From an uncultured Bacillaceae bacterium (GTDB lineage Bacteria; Bacillota; Bacilli; Bacillales; Alkalibacillaceae): a DNA stretch of 27,490 nucleotides. Numbering within the stretch: position 1 is the first letter of the stretch; the number at the start of each line of letters is the position of its first letter. The notes below the pieces were generated by a model. The model was not told the origin of the DNA. It saw nothing but the letters and a program-made list of their open reading frames with translations, and did no database searches. Positions 24,735 through 27,490 of the stretch are shown here, piece by piece. The stretch lies in contig CALGNY010000072.1 in the NCBI GenBank assembly GCA_937958375.1, forward strand, positions 1-27,490. The letters run 5' to 3'. The translations under genes were made by a program, and so were the position numbers.

Positions 24735-24776
24735 AACTTGCCTCCAACGATATTCTTCCTTCAAATGTCTGCTGTT

Positions 24777-24785
24777 ATTATAACA
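24777..24785 (-). promoter_or_regulatory. Extended -10 promoter for ispDF-gltX
   Basis: The minus strand shows TGTTATAAT (24777-24785), an extended consensus -10 with hexamer at 24777-24782. The -35 is poor. It lies about 43 bases before the ispDF start and directly after the yacL terminator hairpin. Confidence 0.55.
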
Positions 24786-24832
24786 AAAGGTTGGCTACTA
24801 ACGCCTCAACCGAAGCTTAGAACCAACCTTTT
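24785..24832. terminator. Hairpin after yacL, possibly bidirectional
   Basis: Ten-base arms AAAAGGTTGG (24785-24794) and CCAACCTTTT (24823-24832) enclose a 28-base loop that can pair further (CTAAGC/GCGTTAG). On the minus strand only CCTTTTGTT follows, giving a weak terminator for yacL. The plus-strand T run is better, but no plus-strand gene is present. Confidence 0.65.
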
Positions 24833-24845
24833 TTGAAATTTCTTC

Positions 24846-25934
24846 TTATTGAGCTTGCTCAAGTGCTTTTGGCTTGGCGAAGATCATCCGGCCTGCAGAT
24901 GTTTGAAGAACACTCGTGACAATCACTTTGATGCGATCCCCGATGAATGTTTTTCCTTCTTCAATGACGATCATCGTTCCATCATCCAAGTAGGCGACCC
25001 CTTGCTCATCTTCTTTACCGGCTTTGATCACATGCACTTGCATTTCCTCACCCGGCAAAACGACTGGCTTGACTGCATTAGCCAAATCGTTGATGTTCAA
25101 CACACTGACATTCTGAAACTCCGAAACTTTATTCAGGTTATAATCGTTGGTGACCAATGTCCCATCCAACAACTTTGTCAGCTTGACTAGTTTACTATCA
25201 ACCTCTTGGATGTCATCAAAATCACCCTCGTAAAATTGGACATCGATTGGTAAATCCTTTTGAAGCCGGTTCAAAATATCCAGGCCCCGACGTCCCCGAT
25301 TCCGTTTCAACAAGTCTGAGGAATCAGCAATGTGTTGCAACTCTTCCAACACAAATCGTGGAATGATGATCGTGCCTTCCAAAAACTTCGTCTCACAAAT
25401 ATCGGCAATCCGACCATCAATGATTACACTCGTATCCAGGATTTTCGGTTTGATCAGCTCTTCCGCTCTATCCTCTGTCTGTTTTTGATCACCTTTCACC
25501 GGATCTTCCTTTTTAGATAGAAGACCGACAAACTCATTACGGCGTTTAAATCCGACTTGGAATCCTAAATAGCCGAGGATGACCGACAAAAAAATCGGTA
25601 AGACCCCAGATATGATTGGAATCCCAAGCCCTTGCACGAACGTATTGATCAAAAAGGCAATCAATAACCCGACGACAAGACCAATGCTTCCAAAAAGCAA
25701 ATCAGCCACTGGCACTTTGACTAGTTTTTCTTCGATGAATGCGAAAAAGTTCACAATATAATCAGCAATAAAAAGACTAATAAAAAAGAATATAAGTGCG
25801 CCCAAAAACATACCAAAATACGGAACAAACCAGTCAGGAATATAAGCTGCGATCAAGTTTACCTCTGGAAAATAGAGAAAACCGATCATTCCGCCAGCGA
25901 CCAAAAACAACAATTGAATCACTTTTTTCAGCAC
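24846..25934 (-). CDS. yacL: Membrane-anchored PIN-TRAM protein (YacL)
   Basis: YacL is a conserved Firmicutes protein with a nuclease-like domain whose cellular role is unsettled. The 362-residue product has four predicted membrane spans (about 4-20, 38-64, 78-99, 107-128), a charged linker (about 130-162), then a PIN domain opening KILDTSVIIDGRIADI with Asp167 as likely metal ligand and containing LVTNDYNLNKV. A TRAM RNA-binding domain closes it (about 295-355). The start is GTG at 25934, 7 bases after AAGGAGGT. Two SigA promoters precede it. In B. subtilis disA comes directly before yacL; here radA does. Confidence 0.95.
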   Translation of the reverse strand: MLKKVIQLLFLVAGGMIGFLYFPEVNLIAAYIPDWFVPYFGMFLGALIFFFISLFIADYIVNFFAFIEEKLVKVPVADLLFGSIGLVVGLLIAFLINTFVQGLGIPIISGVLPIFLSVILGYLGFQVGFKRRNEFVGLLSKKEDPVKGDQKQTEDRAEELIKPKILDTSVIIDGRIADICETKFLEGTIIIPRFVLEELQHIADSSDLLKRNRGRRGLDILNRLQKDLPIDVQFYEGDFDDIQEVDSKLVKLTKLLDGTLVTNDYNLNKVSEFQNVSVLNINDLANAVKPVVLPGEEMQVHVIKAGKEDEQGVAYLDDGTMIVIEEGKTFIGDRIKVIVTSVLQTSAGRMIFAKPKALEQAQ

Positions 25935-25995
25935 CCGTCACACCTCCTTTAAAAACTTAATCTTACCCAATTTAATTATAAGTTGGCTGGTAAAA

Positions 25996-26024
25996 ATTAT
26001 ACCACCCGCCTCTCGGATAGTCAA
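25996..26024 (-). promoter_or_regulatory. Promoter P2 for yacL
   Basis: Minus-strand TTGACT (26019-26024), a 17-base spacer, then a perfect TATAAT (25996-26001). It is closest to the gene, about 62 bases before the GTG. Confidence 0.85.
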
Positions 26025-26041
26025 AAATTACAAAAACAATT

Positions 26042-26070
26042 AGTATAACACCATAAATCTATTATGTCAA
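26042..26070 (-). promoter_or_regulatory. Promoter P1 for yacL
   Basis: Minus-strand TTGACA (26065-26070), a 17-base spacer, then TATACT (26042-26047). It lies 46 bases upstream of P2 and 25 bases after the radA stop. Confidence 0.85.
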
Positions 26071-26094
26071 TTTGGTTACAGTGAAGTAACAAAC

Positions 26095-27465
26095 TTATTC
26101 CAAAGCCAGGCGGAGTGCATCTTGCAATGTATCTACGCCGACTAAATCTAGTCCTTTAGGCGGAGTAAAACTACCTAAATTCCGATTCGGCAAAATAATT
26201 CGTTTGAATCCAAGCTTAGCCGCTTCTTTCACCCGCTGCTCGATTCTCGACACCCTTCTGATCTCACCGGTCAACCCCACTTCCCCGATGAAAACATCAT
26301 CTTTGTTGGTTGGCTGATCCCGGAAACTCGATGCAATACAGATGGCGACAGCCAGATCAATTGCAGGCTCATCCAGCTTGACCCCACCGGAAACTTTCAC
26401 ATAGGCGTCTTGGTTTTGGAGCAAGAGTCCAGCACGTTTCTCCAAAACGGCCATCAATAGAGGAACCCGGTTATGATCCAGACCCGTTGCCATACGTCTA
26501 GCATTCCCAAATTGGGTCGGTGATATGAGTGCTTGGATTTCCACCAACATTGGCCGTGTCCCTTCCATCGAAGCAACGACAGTAGACCCAGCAATGCCTT
26601 GCGACCGTTCTTCGAGGAAAATCTCAGACGGATTGCTGACTTCGACTAACCCTTCTTCTTTCATCTCAAAGATACCCATTTCGTGCGTACTGCCAAAGCG
26701 GTTTTTAACACTCCGCAAGATTCTGAACGTATGGTGGCGTTCCCCTTCAAAGTAAAGGACGGTATCTACCATATGCTCCAACAAACGAGGACCTGCAATC
26801 GCACCTTCCTTAGTCACGTGTCCGACAATGAAAATCGGAATCCCCTTTGTTTTGGCTACTTTCATCAAGGCTTGCGTACATTCTCTGACTTGAGAGACTG
26901 AACCAGCGGCTGAGGTCACACTATCCAAGTAAATCGTTTGAATCGAGTCGATGACAACAAAAGCTGGATTCATTTCGTTAATCGTATCAATAACATACTC
27001 CAAATTTGTTTCTGAAAGGATATATAAGGCTTCTTCATTAATATTCAGTCGGCTTGCACGAAGCTTCGTTTGCTTCTCTGATTCTTCCCCTGAAATATAT
27101 AATGACGTATGTTTGGTTGCCGCTAATTGAGAAGATAATTGAAGGAGTAACGTAGACTTACCGATTCCTGGGTCTCCGCCGATCAAGACGAGCGAGCCTG
27201 GGACGACCCCACCACCGAGGACACGGTTTAGTTCTTCCATCCCGATTTTGATCCGCTTCTCATCCTGCATGGAAACCTCATTGATGGTGGTGGGTTTCCG
27301 GCGAACGCGATGATCTTCCACACCCGTCGTATGCCGACTCTTTTTCGACTGGATTTTTTCTTCAACAAATGTATTCCATTGGTTACAGGCCGGGCATTTC
27401 CCCATCCATTTCGGTGATTCATACCCACATTCCTGACACATAAATATTGATTTCGTTTTGGCCAT
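26095..27465 (-). CDS. radA: DNA repair protein RadA (Sms)
   Basis: RadA is a RecA-related ATPase that drives branch migration during recombination and repair. The 456-residue product has the full length. It has an N-terminal C4 zinc finger (Cys10, 13, 24, 27), the Walker A GGDPGIGKST (96-105), Walker B around VVIDSIQT, the RadA-specific KNRFG (254-258), and a C-terminal Lon-protease-like domain (VSGGVKLDEPAIDLAVAICIASS, GEVGLTGEIRRV). An AAAGGAAAG-type ribosome binding site precedes the ATG. In B. subtilis clpC precedes and disA follows radA. The upstream side is outside the window, and disA is missing downstream. Confidence 0.98.
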   Translation of the reverse strand: MAKTKSIFMCQECGYESPKWMGKCPACNQWNTFVEEKIQSKKSRHTTGVEDHRVRRKPTTINEVSMQDEKRIKIGMEELNRVLGGGVVPGSLVLIGGDPGIGKSTLLLQLSSQLAATKHTSLYISGEESEKQTKLRASRLNINEEALYILSETNLEYVIDTINEMNPAFVVIDSIQTIYLDSVTSAAGSVSQVRECTQALMKVAKTKGIPIFIVGHVTKEGAIAGPRLLEHMVDTVLYFEGERHHTFRILRSVKNRFGSTHEMGIFEMKEEGLVEVSNPSEIFLEERSQGIAGSTVVASMEGTRPMLVEIQALISPTQFGNARRMATGLDHNRVPLLMAVLEKRAGLLLQNQDAYVKVSGGVKLDEPAIDLAVAICIASSFRDQPTNKDDVFIGEVGLTGEIRRVSRIEQRVKEAAKLGFKRIILPNRNLGSFTPPKGLDLVGVDTLQDALRLALE

Positions 27466-27490
27466 GTTTAGCTTTCCTTTCTATGTAAGA

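Noticed and set aside
24735..24764. Ten-codon N-terminal extension of IspDF from an upstream TTG
   Set aside because: The GGAGG site lies inside this extension and is correctly spaced for the ATG at 24734, which also matches the family start.

Overview
The window is a contiguous piece of a Bacillaceae-type (Firmicutes) chromosome. Every recognisable gene lies on the minus strand, so the genetic order runs from base 27490 down to base 1. Gene content and order match the Bacillus subtilis radA-to-tufA region, which joins the radA/ispDF/cysES neighbourhood to the rpl-rpoBC and str operons. GTG and TTG starts at rplK, sigH, rpoB and rpoC, strong GGAGG ribosome binding sites and SigA-type promoters fit this. 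The proteins resemble those of halotolerant Bacillaceae (Halobacillus/Virgibacillus-like), but that finer placement is only an inference.

Layout in direction of transcription. (1) 27465-24846: radA, then two tandem SigA promoters and yacL (PIN-TRAM membrane protein). disA, which sits between these genes in B. subtilis, is absent. (2) 24734-22047: a fused ispD-ispF gene and gltX. (3) 22046-18007: a cysteine T-box leader, then cysE-cysS-mrnC-rlmB-rae1, tightly packed with overlaps or gaps of a few bases. (4) 17993-16858: sigH, rpmG and secE. (5) 16827-13496: nusG, rplK, rplA, rplJ and rplL, with structured leaders before nusG, rplK, rplA and rplJ. (6) 13383-5127: rsmC, a 433-bp promoter/leader region, rpoB and rpoC. 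(7) 5088-301: rplGB, rpsL, rpsG, fusA and tuf, closed by a strong terminator. (8) 1-240: a decayed array of about twelve 21-bp units.

Together the genes supply transcription (RpoB, RpoC, SigH, NusG), translation (L1, L7/L12, L10, L11, L33, L7Ae-like, S7, S12, EF-G, EF-Tu, GltX, CysS), rRNA maturation and mRNA decay (MrnC, RlmB, RsmC, Rae1), protein export (SecE), cysteine and isoprenoid synthesis, and DNA repair (RadA).

Most worth a second look: the IspD-IspF fusion that keeps a complete internal ribosome binding site and TTG start for IspF; tyrosine replacing the usual aspartate in the rifampicin pocket of RpoB (a substitution known to give resistance elsewhere); loss of disA; the 21-bp repeat array; and a promoter framed by perfect 13-bp inverted repeats between rpoC and rplGB. 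I see no clear sign of a wholly new system. This is mostly a core housekeeping region with some lineage-specific changes.
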